NCBI RefSeq assembly: GCF_001261775.1
Contig: NZ_LN868535.1
Span: 170,148 to 234,147 of the forward strand
Direction: 5' to 3'
DNA length: 64,000 nt
From: Anaeromassilibacillus senegalensis
Lineage (GTDB): Bacteria > Bacillota > Clostridia > Oscillospirales > Acutalibacteraceae
A program made the position numbers and the translations under genes. This document shows positions 1 to 8,616 of this stretch, piece by piece; position 1 is the stretch's first letter, and every line of letters begins with the position of its first letter. The notes beneath the pieces were generated by a model, which saw only the letters and a program-made list of their open reading frames with translations, was not told the origin of the DNA and did no database searches.

Positions 1-756
1 GGCCACGACGATGCCGTCCGCCGCCGCGAACCGGCGCGCCTGCGCAAACTCCGGGCCGTCCAGCTCGCCCTGTTTTTTGAGTGCTTCGTGGTGTTTAAAG
101 GTCTCGCCTGTTATATTGGAAAAGTTCTCTTCCGCCAAACAGACCGTATCCACGATATGATCGGGATGCGCGTCCCGGTACGCGGCTGAAAATGCTTCCA
201 TCAGTTCACGGGTGCGGCTGTTTTTGCGCACGCAGCCATCCACCACCAACAGCGCGGGGAACACGCGTTTTTCCATCACATAATCATCCATTACAAAGCC
301 GTTGCCAATGTCCGTCACCAGCGGATGCGACACGACAAAATCCAGCGCCTTGTAGCACGCGATGGAACCGTCGTTGTGCTTGTTGACCGTAAGCCAGATC
401 TTTTTGAGTCCCTCTTTGCGGCACAGGTCCGTCAGGAACGCAATCCCCCGCGAAGCGATCCCCCGGCGGCGGAACTCTTTTCGCACATAGATTTTACTGA
501 GGAACAGGGACTCCCCATCGCGGCGGACACCGGTATAGCCCGCCCTTTCCCCGTCACAAATAAAGAAATAATAGTGGTACCCGTCGTTCGCCATCTGCGC
601 CCGCATCGCCGGGGCAGACTGGAACTTCTCTATCATATATGCGGTCTGATCCGCGCCGATGATCGGCGTAAAATGCTCCGTCCAGATGATTTTTGCCAGC
701 GCGGCAAGCTCGTCCACCTGCTCCGGGGCGACTTCCAACAGTTGTACGTCTGTCAT
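1..756 (-). CDS. GNAT acetyltransferase fused to flavodoxin-fold NAD(P)H oxidoreductase (partial)
   Basis: The reading frame enters from the left edge and is cut there, so the C-terminus is missing. The ATG at 756 follows a GAGGG ribosome site. Residues 1 to about 145 are a GNAT N-acetyltransferase: the acetyl-CoA loop is visible as VRKEFRRRGIASRG, followed by a typical N-x-x-S-I-x-x-Y-K-A-L-D-F segment. Without any stop the frame continues at about residue 148 into LLVVDGCVRKNSRTRELM, the start of a flavodoxin_2/NADPH-quinone reductase domain (beta strand, then an FMN-phosphate-binding loop with S/R residues). The family assignments are by motif; the acetyl acceptor and the redox substrate are unknown. 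The fusion point is clean and in frame, so it looks like one bifunctional polypeptide rather than two genes. Confidence 0.8.
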   Translation of the reverse strand, partial: MTDVQLLEVAPEQVDELAALAKIIWTEHFTPIIGADQTAYMIEKFQSAPAMRAQMANDGYHYYFFICDGERAGYTGVRRDGESLFLSKIYVRKEFRRRGIASRGIAFLTDLCRKEGLKKIWLTVNKHNDGSIACYKALDFVVSHPLVTDIGNGFVMDDYVMEKRVFPALLVVDGCVRKNSRTRELMEAFSAAYRDAHPDHIVDTVCLAEENFSNITGETFKHHEALKKQGELDGPEFAQARRFAAADGIVVA

Positions 757-888
757 TGCAATGCCCTCTTTCCTGATAAACTTAACGTTCCTATTATACG
801 TTTTTTTCCAAAAGAGCGCAACGTGGAAATCCTGAGGGTATTTTGTGAAATCGCCCTATCTTGTTTACCTCTTGGGTTATTTCTCTAA

Positions 889-1372
889 CGCGTTTTTCCG
901 CTTTTCTGAAAAGCGGGACCTGCGGTCAGCTCGCGCCTACGGCGAGGGTTGTTTTTCACCAAACAGGTAATTTCTAAAACGTGTTTTTCCGTTTTTCTGA
1001 AAAGCGGGACCTGCGGTCAGCTCGCGCCTACGGCGAGGGTTGTTTTTCACCAAACAGCTAATTTTTAAAACGCGTTTTTCCGCTTTTCTGAAAAGCGGGA
1101 CCTGCGGTCAGCTCGCGCCTACGGCGAAGGTCGTTTTTCACCAAACAGCTAATTTTTAAAACGTGTTTTTCCGCTTTTCTGAAAAGCGGGACCTGCGGTC
1201 AGCTCGCGCCTACGGCGAGGGTTGTTTTTCACCAAACAGCTAATTTTTAAAACGCGTTTTTCCGCTTTTCTGAAAAGCGGGACCTGCGGTCAGCTCGCGC
1301 CTACGGCGAGGGTTGTTTTTCACCAAACAGCTAATTTTTAAAACGTGTTTTTCCGCTTTTCTGAAAAGCGGC
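889..1372. repeat. 91-bp tandem repeat array, about 5.3 copies
   Basis: Copies begin at 889, 980, 1071, 1162, 1253 and 1344 (the last is partial), an exact 91-bp period with only a few substitutions between copies. Each unit contains the palindrome CCGCTTTTCTGAAAAGCGG, then a GACCTGCGGTC palindrome, a CGCCTACGGCG motif and a spacer ending in CACCAAACAGCTAA. No reading frame is conserved. The same palindromes occur singly near 19,749, so the array looks like a local amplification of one of this genome's interspersed hairpin modules. Confidence 0.92.
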
Positions 1373-1575
1373 GGGATCAAAGGGCGGCGCCCTTTGCCGC
1401 TCCTCGCAAGGAGCGGGACTCTCTTCCTAAGAAGAGCGAGTGGGAACGAGTGATATTGTCCTTTGCGAAGCATCCAGCTTCCTCTGTGGCCTATCTCTGG
1501 TTCCCCGGCTTTCGCCGGGGAACTGTACGTCGCTTTGAAAAGCGACGGCAAAAACTTTTTTACTTTTAAAAAGTA
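1372..1575. repeat. Mosaic of short hairpin modules
   Basis: Five or more back-to-back small palindromes are visible: AAAGGGCGGCGCCCTTT, GCTCCTCGCAAGGAGC, TTCCCCGGCTTTCGCCGGGGAA, CGTCGCTTTGAAAAGCGACG and a TTTTACTTTTAAAAAGTAAAA stem. The segment at 1432-1457 is the reverse complement of sequence at 3212-3238 and 19,335-19,360. No gene is supported here. It continues the repeat array on its left and ends just downstream of the small gene at 1644-2006, for which the last stem could act as terminator. Confidence 0.8.
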
Positions 1576-1643
1576 AAACAAAATCAGACAAAAGCAGGAC
1601 GCCCGCCAACCCTGACGAACGCCCTGTTTCTGTAATTCTTTTC

Positions 1644-2006
1644 TTACTTCAGAAGCGCATCCTTCTGCTCGAGAATCGCCTCTACCGCCGCGCAAGCCGG
1701 GCAGTCGCAGTATTTTGCCCCTGCGGCCTTGATTTCCCTTGCGTGCGCCGCGACTTCCCTCGCCTTGTCCGCGCCAAAGACCTGCGCACCGCCGCCCGAC
1801 TCCGCAAAGGCGATCAGCATGTCAATCGGCATGATGTCCCCTTCCAGCTCGGCGACGTACTTCTTTGTCTCCGCGGCTTCCGCTTCCGTTCCCACCGCGT
1901 CCAGCCAGGCCTGTGCCGCCGCTCTTGCCTCGCCGCTGCACGTCGGGGCATTGATCAGTTCGTGTGTTTTTGCAACCACAATGTCCAATACTTTTCGATC
2001 CAGCAT
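1644..2006 (-). CDS. Conserved small protein with CDCPAC motif
   Basis: The product is 120 residues, predicted mostly helical and acidic. It contains a CxCPxC cluster (KYCDCPACAAVEAIL) near the C-terminus that could bind a metal or be redox active. The start ATG at 2006 is preceded by AAGAAGGAATTTAA. I recognise the family from Clostridia, where homologues are often labelled loosely as chaperone-like, but no function is supported. It is a single-gene unit with no obvious partner; the neighbour on the right is divergent from an XRE regulator. Confidence 0.75.
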   Translation of the reverse strand: MLDRKVLDIVVAKTHELINAPTCSGEARAAAQAWLDAVGTEAEAAETKKYVAELEGDIMPIDMLIAFAESGGGAQVFGADKAREVAAHAREIKAAGAKYCDCPACAAVEAILEQKDALLK

Positions 2007-2176
2007 TTAAATTCCTTCTTTCTTCTGGATTTTTCTATATTTTACCACTGTGGTTTCTGCTTTGCAATTCCAAGGTGTTTCCTTTTTGTGAATTTTCAGT
2101 TGTTTTCAAAGAACGGATCACGCTGTCATAAATATATAAAACCTGCTTTCTATTAACATAAATACGAACCTTTCCC

Positions 2177-2449
2177 TTATGTCAGCACGCGGAGCGCTTT
2201 TAGCAGAGAAACGCAATCCAATATACCACGACGATACGCATACTGGTTTTCAATACAGCTGATCTCCGCGATCGTTTCAAAGCATTCCCGCACAAAACCC
2301 TGTTCATCCTCTGCCAGCATCGTGTCGCACTCCCGGTCGATCTGATTCCATTTTTCCATCAGGGATTCGTATTCCTTTTCGCGTGTGAATTCCTGCATGG
2401 CGTTGTCAAATAACTGGTTAAACATTTCATCCAACGTTTCTTGCTTCAT
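2177..2449 (-). CDS. Small helical protein, DUF6809-like
   Basis: About 90 residues from the ATG at 2449, chosen because AAAGGA lies eight bases upstream; an alternative ATG at 2458 sits too close to that site. The protein is acidic with an E-Y-E-S-L-M-E-K-W motif and a C-terminal F-E-T-I-A-E-I-S-C-I-E-N-Q-Y-A-Y-R-R-G segment, the layout of DUF6809 proteins, which are common near Firmicutes phage and ICE genes. The function is unknown. It is transcribed divergently from the XRE gene at 2660, and the palindromic operators lie between the two, so it may be the regulator's target. Confidence 0.6.
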   Translation of the reverse strand: MKQETLDEMFNQLFDNAMQEFTREKEYESLMEKWNQIDRECDTMLAEDEQGFVRECFETIAEISCIENQYAYRRGILDCVSLLKALRVLT

Positions 2450-2569
2450 ATGATTCATCCTTTCACTTCTTTTCGCTATATCCGATGCAAATAAATACGA
2501 AGGTAGCAATTAATAAAATAAACTTATGTTTTTACAATTCATGATAAAATGTTCCTCCTATTTTAATTT

Positions 2570-2636
2570 GGAATGTATACATTCCGATATCACCACAAAC
2601 AATCGGGTAAAATCAATATTGTAACGAATACATTCC
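2570..2636. promoter_or_regulatory. Two palindromic operator sites for the XRE regulator
   Basis: A perfect 16-bp palindrome, GGAATGTATACATTCC, lies at 2570-2585. A related site, GTAACGAATACATTCC, lies at 2621-2636 and matches it at 13 of 16 positions. Their spacing is 51 bp, close to five helical turns. They sit in the divergent intergenic region between the 2177-2449 gene and the XRE gene whose start is at 2660, the usual place for autoregulatory Cro/C1-type operators. That the neighbouring protein binds them is inferred. Confidence 0.75.
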
Positions 2637-2659
2637 AAAATATTGATAGGGGGGATTCC

Positions 2660-2902
2660 ATGTCTGACAAACTTAAACAAGATATTTCCATTGGAAACAA
2701 CTTGAAGCGTCTTCGTAAAAACGCAAAATTATCTCAAGAAGAAGTTGCCGCCAAATTGATGCTTATGGGGCTCTCCACGAGTCGGGAAATTATCTCACAA
2801 ATGGAGTTAGGACGTTATAGCATTCGTGTAAGCGTTTTACTGGCCTTAAAACAAATTTATAATGTTGCAACCTTTGATGAATTTTTCAAGGATTTAGAAT
2901 GA
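2660..2902 (+). CDS. XRE (Cro/C1-type) helix-turn-helix regulator
   Basis: 80 residues, the size of a stand-alone HTH_3 domain. The recognition region is visible: GNNLKRLRKNAKLSQEEVAAKL, then a turn and STSREIISQMELGRYSIRV, with the family's typical S-Q-E-E-V-A and I-S-x-x-E-x-G-R residues. The ATG at 2660 follows AGGGGGG at good spacing; upstream in-frame codons run through the operators and are not likely coding. It is more AT-rich than its neighbours, suggesting transfer. It probably represses itself and the divergent small gene through the sites at 2570-2636. Confidence 0.85.
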   Translation: MSDKLKQDISIGNNLKRLRKNAKLSQEEVAAKLMLMGLSTSREIISQMELGRYSIRVSVLLALKQIYNVATFDEFFKDLE

Positions 2903-2934
2903 AAGCGCTAGAAGTCAAGCGACTACCAGCGCTT
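2903..2934 (+). terminator. Stem-loop just after the XRE stop
   Basis: AAGCGCT pairs with AGCGCTT, and an inner AGTC/GACT stem stacks on it. A short T-rich stretch follows only after about 14 bases, so it may be a weak terminator or a 3' stabiliser. Confidence 0.5.
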
Positions 2935-3065
2935 CTACTATATTGCTTTTTATCGTCAAAATTCTTCAGCTGATACCGCACACTGTTAGTAGAAATCAAG
3001 AGTTGTTGCAAAATGAAAATGTGATACCAAATCATACTAAGAAATCGCTTCGTAAAAGAGAAAAT

Positions 3066-3110
3066 GCCCTTGAAAATGGCCTTTTACAGCCAGATTCAAG
3101 GGCGTTTTTT
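3066..3110 (+). terminator. Rho-independent terminator
   Basis: GCCCTTGAA pairs with TTCAAGGGC around a 26-base loop, followed by GTTTTTTGT. It is the second hairpin downstream of the XRE gene. Confidence 0.75.
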
Positions 3111-3139
3111 GTATTTTTCCCTCAGAGCTATTTTACAAT

Positions 3140-3345
3140 GTAGCTTAATCCCCAGCCTTCGCTGGGGAAGTAAGAAGGGCCCCAGAAACAGCGCACTGCC
3201 TCATGAACAGCAATATCACTCGTTCCCACTCGCTCTTCTCAGAAAGAGAGTTCCGTTCTCTGCGGAGAACGGCCAAAGGCTCTGCCTTTGGAAACCGCCA
3301 CCTTTTAGAAAGGTGGAAAAACGCATTTTGTTCTACGCTACAATC
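3140..3345. repeat. Interspersed hairpin-module block
   Basis: A chain of short palindromes lies just downstream of ileS: CCCAGCCTTCGCTGGGG, GTTCTCTGCGGAGAAC, CAAAGGCTCTGCCTTTG and CCACCTTTTAGAAAGGTGG. Positions 3253-3330 are nearly identical to 19,614-19,691, and 3212-3238 matches 19,335-19,360 and the reverse complement of 1432-1457. No gene is supported. One stem may terminate ileS transcription, which arrives from the right. Confidence 0.85.
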
Positions 3346-3357
3346 GATCTTTATAAA

Positions 3358-6300
3358 TTACGCCTGCTCCAGACCGAACGTCACCGTCTCGCCGTTGACG
3401 TCCCATTCCTTGACGTAGCCAACAGGGTCCGCCATATCCAACGCCTCAGCCAACACCTCGCTCATGATGAAATCACAATTCTTCTGAATCACGCTGTCTG
3501 CGTATTCGCCTGCCTGATACGTGATCTTCACATGGTCGGTCACCTGCGCGCCGGATTCCTTGCGCATGGTTTGCAGTTTGCTGACAACCTCGCGCAGGAA
3601 GCCTTCCTCGCGTAACTCCTCTGTAATGTGCGTATCCAACGCCACGGTGCGTCCGTGGTCGCTGACCGTGTATGCGCCCTCCTTCTGCTCCACGCTGATC
3701 AGCAGGTCGTCCGCCGTCAGTTTGACCTCGCCGGAGGGTAAGTTCAACACCAGCTCGCCCGTGGTATCTAGCTCCTGCTTCGCGGCGACGCCGTTCAATT
3801 CAGACAGGGCTGTGCGGATTTCACCCAGCTGTTTGCCGTACTTTGGGCCCACGGTCTTGAGCTGGGGTTTAAAGCTGTAATCCATGAAGGACGCGGCGTC
3901 ATCCACAAACTGCACGTCCTTGACGTTCAGTTCCTCCATCACGATGCGGCGGAACGCATCATCCAGCACGCGGCTTCCCTGCACGTACAGCACAGGCAGC
4001 GGCTGGCGGTTCTTGATCGCGGCGCCGTTGCGCGCCGCGCGGCCCAGCGTCACAACTTCCAGCACCTCGTCCATGTTGGCTTCCAGCTCCGCGTCCATAT
4101 AGGCCGCGTCCACCTCCGGGAAGTTGCTCAGATGCACGCTCTCCGGCGCGTCTTTATCCACCGTACGCACGACGTTCTGATAGATTTCCTCCGCCATAAA
4201 CGGGATCATTGGCGCGGCGGTACGAGAGACGGTCTCCAGACAGGTATACAGCGTCATAAACGCGTTGACGCTGTCCGTATCCATGGTGTCCTTCCAGAAG
4301 CGCTCCCTGCTGCGGCGCACATACCAGTTGCTCAGCAGGTCTACAAACTCCTGTAAGCCGCGCGCGGCCTCCGGCAGGCGGTAGTTTTCCATATCATTGT
4401 CCACACCCTGCACCATGTGGTTGAGCTTGGAAAGAATCCAGCGGTCCATCGCGGAAAGGGTCTCCTTTTCCAGCTTGTGCTGGGTGGGATCGAATTTGTA
4501 AATATCGGCGTACAGCACATAAAACGCATAGGTATTGTAGAGCGTGCCCAGGAAGCGGCGCTGTCCGTCGAGCACGGCTTTGTCGTAGAATTTATTGGGC
4601 AGCCAGGGCGCGGAGTTGGTCAGGAAGTACCAGCGGATCGGGTCCGCGCCGTATTTTGCCAGCGCTTCCGCTGGGTTGACCGCGTTACCCTTCGACTTGG
4701 ACATTTTCTGTCCGAACTGGTCCTGCACATGGCCCAGCACCAGCACGTTTTTAAACGGCGCCTTGTTGAACAGCAGGGTCGAAATCGCCAGCAGGGAATA
4801 GAACCAGCCGCGCGTTTGGTCGACCGCCTCGGAGATAAAGTCCGCCGGGAACTGCTGCTCAAAGAGCTCCTGATTTTCAAACGGATAGTGATGCTGCGCA
4901 AACGGCATGGAGCCGGAATCGAACCAGCAATCGATGACTTCCGGCACGCGGCGCATCTCCCCGCCGCACTTGGGGCAGCGGATGGTCACCGCATCGATGT
5001 AGGGACGGTGCAGCTCGATGTTGTCCGGGCAGTTATCGCTCAGCTCCTTCAACTCTTCAATGCTGCCGACCGCGTGCATATGTCCGCAGCCGCACTGCCA
5101 GACGTTGAGCGGCGTGCCCCAGTAGCGGTCGCGGCTGATGGCCCAATCCTGCACGTTTTCCAGCCAGTCGCCGAAGCGGCCGGTTCCCATGCTCTCCGGA
5201 ATCCAGTTGATGGTCTTGTTGTTGGCAATCAAGTCATCCTTGACGTCGGTCATGCGGATGAACCAACCCTCGCGGGCGTAATAGATCAGCGGCGTGTCGC
5301 AGCGCCAGCAATGGGGATAGCTGTGCTCAAACTTGGGCGCAGCAAACAGCAGGCCGCGATTCTTCAAATCCTCCAGGATGGGCTTGTCAGCGTCCTTGAC
5401 AAATACACCGGGCCAGTCGGTCTCCGGCTTCATCTCGCCCTTTGCGTCCACCAGCTGCACAAACGGCAGGCCGTAGCGGCGGCCCACCTTGGCGTCGTCC
5501 TCACCGAACGCGGGCGCGATGTGAACCACACCGGTACCATCGGTCAGGGTAACGTAGGTGTCGCAGGTGACGTACCAGCACTTCTCCGCCGGATTCACAA
5601 AGCGGTAGAGCGGTTCGTATTCCATGTGCTCCATGGACTTTCCGGGGAAAGTTTCCAGCACGGTATAGTTGTTTTCGCCCAAAACAGTATCCAGCAGCGC
5701 CTGCGCCATGTACAGGACTTCATCCTGATATTGTACTTTCGCGTAGGTTTCCTCCGGGTTGACGCAGAGCGCCACGTTGGAGGGCAGCGTCCAGGGGGTG
5801 GTCGTCCACGCAAGGATCGAGGCATTCTCCTCACCCTTCACGCGGAAGCGCGCGATGGCGGAACGCTCCTTGACGTCCTTGTAGCCCTGCGCCACCTCGT
5901 GGCTGGAAAGCGGTGTGCCGCAGCGCGGGCAGTACGGCATGATCTTGTAGCCCTTGTACAGCAGCCCACGGTCAAAAATATTTTTCAGCGCCCACCATTC
6001 GGACTCGATAAAATTGTTGTCGTAGGTGACATAGGGATGCTCCATATCGGCCCAGAAGCCGACCGTATCGGAGAATTCCTCCCACATGCCCTTGTACTTC
6101 CAAACGCTGGCCTTACAGTGGTCGATAAATTGTTCCATGCCGTAGTCTTCGATCTGGTCCTTGCCGTCCAGACCCAGCTCCCGCTCGACCTCCAGTTCCA
6201 CCGGCAGGCCATGGGTATCCCAGCCGGCCTTGCGCGGCACGTTCTGGCCCTTCATTACATGGTAGCGCGGGACCGTGTCCTTGATGACGCGGGTCAGTAC

Positions 6301-6474
6301 ATGGCCGATATGCGGTTTGCCGTTCGCGGTCGGCGGACCGTCGTAGAACACATAGCTTTCGCCCTCGCCGTTGGCGTTCAGGCTCTTTTTAAAAATATCG
6401 TTCTCGCTCCAAAACTCCAGGACTTTTTTCTCCCGCTCGGGGAAGCTCAGGTCCTGCCCTACCTTCTGGTACAT
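3358..6474 (-). CDS. ileS: Isoleucine--tRNA ligase
   Basis: Charges tRNA-Ile with isoleucine in the cytoplasm. 1,038 residues, the length of the longer ileS2-type (eukaryote-like) enzyme rather than the roughly 920-residue B. subtilis type. The class I signature PHIGHVL is at residues 54-60 and KMSKSKG near residue 590. Editing-domain residues (GWDTHGLPVE, then AWTTTPWTLPSN) and paired Cys motifs (CPRCG, CPKCGG) are visible. The start at 6474 has AGAAGGAGAGG upstream. It is a single-gene unit controlled by the T-box leader at 6504-6733. Long-form IleRS enzymes are often naturally tolerant of mupirocin; that is family knowledge and not shown here. Confidence 0.97.
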   Translation of the reverse strand: MYQKVGQDLSFPEREKKVLEFWSENDIFKKSLNANGEGESYVFYDGPPTANGKPHIGHVLTRVIKDTVPRYHVMKGQNVPRKAGWDTHGLPVELEVERELGLDGKDQIEDYGMEQFIDHCKASVWKYKGMWEEFSDTVGFWADMEHPYVTYDNNFIESEWWALKNIFDRGLLYKGYKIMPYCPRCGTPLSSHEVAQGYKDVKERSAIARFRVKGEENASILAWTTTPWTLPSNVALCVNPEETYAKVQYQDEVLYMAQALLDTVLGENNYTVLETFPGKSMEHMEYEPLYRFVNPAEKCWYVTCDTYVTLTDGTGVVHIAPAFGEDDAKVGRRYGLPFVQLVDAKGEMKPETDWPGVFVKDADKPILEDLKNRGLLFAAPKFEHSYPHCWRCDTPLIYYAREGWFIRMTDVKDDLIANNKTINWIPESMGTGRFGDWLENVQDWAISRDRYWGTPLNVWQCGCGHMHAVGSIEELKELSDNCPDNIELHRPYIDAVTIRCPKCGGEMRRVPEVIDCWFDSGSMPFAQHHYPFENQELFEQQFPADFISEAVDQTRGWFYSLLAISTLLFNKAPFKNVLVLGHVQDQFGQKMSKSKGNAVNPAEALAKYGADPIRWYFLTNSAPWLPNKFYDKAVLDGQRRFLGTLYNTYAFYVLYADIYKFDPTQHKLEKETLSAMDRWILSKLNHMVQGVDNDMENYRLPEAARGLQEFVDLLSNWYVRRSRERFWKDTMDTDSVNAFMTLYTCLETVSRTAAPMIPFMAEEIYQNVVRTVDKDAPESVHLSNFPEVDAAYMDAELEANMDEVLEVVTLGRAARNGAAIKNRQPLPVLYVQGSRVLDDAFRRIVMEELNVKDVQFVDDAASFMDYSFKPQLKTVGPKYGKQLGEIRTALSELNGVAAKQELDTTGELVLNLPSGEVKLTADDLLISVEQKEGAYTVSDHGRTVALDTHITEELREEGFLREVVSKLQTMRKESGAQVTDHVKITYQAGEYADSVIQKNCDFIMSEVLAEALDMADPVGYVKEWDVNGETVTFGLEQA

Positions 6475-6503
6475 GCTGCGTCCTCTCCTTCTAAAACTCT
6501 AGT

Positions 6504-6733
6504 AAAATAAAAAATCCCCGCCCCAATAACAGGGCGAGGATGTGCTCGCTATACCACCTATTACTGCATACCAGCATATGCGCTCCCGATAACGGGGGAA
6601 CCGGCATGGCCTACTAACGCAAAGCGCGTTTGGCCTGCGACTCGGGAGGGATTTTCCGCCGGTTCTACTCGCGCCGGGCTCGCACCCTCCCCGGCTCGCT
6701 GCGCCTTTCAACGCTGGCGTACTCTTCTCCGTC
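6504..6733 (-). promoter_or_regulatory. T-box riboswitch of ileS
   Basis: On the minus strand the leader shows a stem I with an AGAGTA-type bulge near 6720-6726, a distal GGGTGCGAG loop, a candidate specifier codon ATC (Ile) at 6650-6652, and the T-box AGGTGGTATAGCGAG at 6546-6559. It ends in a terminator hairpin at 6504-6540 (CCTCGCCC/GGGGCGGGG plus a T run). Uncharged tRNA-Ile should bind the specifier and T-box bulge and favour the antiterminator. The specifier assignment is inferred from position and the downstream gene. Confidence 0.88.
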
Positions 6734-6836
6734 TACATCTGTTTATCTATCAAGTTTTTATTGACTCATTTAGGAAAACCATATCACAAAACGGGGCCTT
6801 CGTCAAGCCCTGCGCGCAATCCATTTTGATTTCCTT

Positions 6837-7499
6837 TTATTTATGCTCGCGCAGAATCTTCAACAGCCGTTTCTGGCTCCTGCCCTCGCATACGGCGACG
6901 ATTTCGTCGTTTGCATGAATGACCGTGTTGCCGTTTGGGATCATCATGTTGTCCCCGCGCAGGATGGAAATGACCAGCGAGCCTTCCGGCAGCTCCAGCT
7001 CCTTGAGCGTGATGCCCTCCAGCGCGGTGTCCTTGGGCAGCGTCATCGCACAGATGCCGGCCTTTCCCTTGTTCAGCGTCGCCAGCAGGTGCATTTCCGC
7101 AATGTCGACCTCCTGCTCGATCAGGTTGGTGATGATCTCCGTGCTGCTCACGGCGATATCCGCGCCCAGGATGCGCAGCGCGTCCATATTGCGGGGATCG
7201 TTCGCGCGTGCAATCACCTTGACTGCCTTAAACTGCCGCTTTGCCAACTGGGAAGCGACCAGGTTGTCCTGATCCTGCCCGGTCACGGCGATAAAGCAGT
7301 CCGCGTTTTGCGTGCCGGCGTTGTCCAGCGTCTCAATCTCCGTGCCGTCGCCGCAAATGACTTCCACGTCCAGCTCGTTTGCAATCCGCATGCAGCGGAA
7401 TTTATCCTTTTCCACCAGGCGGACGTCGTATTTGCGCTCCAGCATGTTTTCCGCCACATGATAGCCCAGCTTGCCGCCGCCGACAATGACAACTTTCAT
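6837..7499 (-). CDS. TrkA/KtrA-type K+ uptake regulatory protein (RCK)
   Basis: 220 residues, full length for a single TrkA_N plus TrkA_C protein. The Rossmann motif VIVGGGKLGYHVAENML is at residues 4-20, with the acidic end of strand beta-2 in RLVEKD and the conserved GDGTEIETL next. It should bind NAD(H)/ATP as an octameric ring gating a TrkH/KtrB potassium channel at the membrane. The ATG at 7499 follows GGAGGG. A second RCK gene lies just upstream in the same direction, 54 bases away, so the two are probably cotranscribed. No channel subunit is in the window. Confidence 0.9.
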   Translation of the reverse strand: MKVVIVGGGKLGYHVAENMLERKYDVRLVEKDKFRCMRIANELDVEVICGDGTEIETLDNAGTQNADCFIAVTGQDQDNLVASQLAKRQFKAVKVIARANDPRNMDALRILGADIAVSSTEIITNLIEQEVDIAEMHLLATLNKGKAGICAMTLPKDTALEGITLKELELPEGSLVISILRGDNMMIPNGNTVIHANDEIVAVCEGRSQKRLLKILREHK

Positions 7500-7553
7500 A
7501 ACAATCCCTCCGCAGGAAGTTCCTTCCGGTTTCTATCAGCTATTTATTTCTTA

Positions 7554-8177
7554 TCAATCAATCATCATTGCAAAAACAATCCGGTCGTTATCGGTGACAT
7601 ACAGGTCCTTGCGGCCCGCACTGAGCTGCATGGTCCCGTCCGCGTGCACCAGGCCGAACGGCGTCTCCCCCGGATCGCAGGGCAGCTTGGCGACCGGCTG
7701 GCCGATCCAGGAGCGGTCCGCCTCCTTGACATGGAAGGCCACCGTCGCGGTGCCGAAGGTCACCTCGCGGGAATCCCAGGGCTGGGTCAGCGCGGTGAAC
7801 ATCGCGTCGCCCGCCAGCTTGGTATGGCAGACCGTTTTCAGGCCAAAGCGCTTGAAGACCTTTTCCCGCCCGGGGTCGGAAATACGCGCGACCACGTTGC
7901 GTACATTAAAAAATTCCCTCGCAATCTGGGAAATCGTGATATTGAGATTGTCGTCCGGCGTGCAGACTGCGACGGCGTCGCAGCTCTCAATACCGGCGGT
8001 GCGCAGCACCTTCATTTCCATGGGAAAGCCGGTGACGGTCATCCCGTTGAAGTCCTCGTCCAGCATGCGGAAGTTGTCGACCTCCGAATCCACTACCGCA
8101 ACATCGTGCCCGTGCTCATCCAGAAGCTCCGCCAGGCGCCTGCCCAGCCTGCCGCACCCGATTACCAGAACGTTCAC
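7554..8177 (-). CDS. Second TrkA-type RCK regulatory protein
   Basis: 207 residues from the GTG at 8177, chosen because GGAAGGGG lies just upstream and the Rossmann motif LVIGCGRLGRRLAELL then starts at residue 3; the frame is open further upstream but unlike the family. TrkA_N covers about residues 1-130 and TrkA_C the rest (PFGLVHADGTMQLSAGRKDLYV). It has the same predicted role as its neighbour. The two proteins differ clearly in sequence, which suggests a hetero-oligomeric gating ring or two rings for two channels rather than a recent duplication. Confidence 0.87.
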   Translation of the reverse strand: MNVLVIGCGRLGRRLAELLDEHGHDVAVVDSEVDNFRMLDEDFNGMTVTGFPMEMKVLRTAGIESCDAVAVCTPDDNLNITISQIAREFFNVRNVVARISDPGREKVFKRFGLKTVCHTKLAGDAMFTALTQPWDSREVTFGTATVAFHVKEADRSWIGQPVAKLPCDPGETPFGLVHADGTMQLSAGRKDLYVTDNDRIVFAMMID

Positions 8178-8351
8178 TGAAATTTCCCCTTCCAATACAA
8201 AAATGCCCTCTCCCGGAACAGGAAAGGACGTTTTGACTGCGGCGGCGCGTTTCGCCGCTCTTGAAGTATGGTTCCCAATAGGATGGAAATAATCAACTGC
8301 CGTGCACGACAGGATCATTTGTATCATCAGGTCAGAATAGATGCAAAGGTT

Positions 8352-8576
8352 TTATTGGCTTGCTTCGGGCTTTTCAAGTATAACAAACGACACGAAGGTT
8401 TCTTTGTGAAGGTAGTTTTCAAGTTTAGGGTCTACATCCACAGTATATGGGTTCATCTGTAAAACAGTCCAGCCTTCTTCTAATAACTTATTAATACGCG
8501 TAAGATATTTGTTCTCATTAATATCTTTCTGCTCAGTGTAATCTCGACTGTTACTGATATAAACTACTTTCTGCAT
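8352..8576 (-). CDS. Small hypothetical protein
   Basis: 74 residues, AT-rich compared with its neighbours. The ATG at 8576 follows GGGTGGGATAACAA, a usable ribosome site. A pattern of beta strand, helix and beta strand is likely (VVYISNSRDYT, LTRINKLLEEGWTVLQMNP, FVSFVILEK), reminiscent of small proteins that sit beside mobile genes. I do not recognise a family. It lies next to the cluster of broken tRNA ends and may be a leftover of an integrated element. Confidence 0.55.
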   Translation of the reverse strand: MQKVVYISNSRDYTEQKDINENKYLTRINKLLEEGWTVLQMNPYTVDVDPKLENYLHKETFVSFVILEKPEASQ

Positions 8577-8616
8577 TTGTTATCCCACCCTTCATCTTCG
8601 TTCCTTTTAAGATATT

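Noticed and set aside
889..1372. Possible CRISPR array
   Set aside because: The 91-bp unit is nearly identical throughout; there are no unique spacers and no cas genes nearby.
4417..6510. A 697-codon plus-strand frame opposite ileS
   Set aside because: It is the antisense shadow of a GC-rich gene; the minus-strand frame is a full-length IleRS with all motifs, and the plus frame has no ribosome site or family resemblance.
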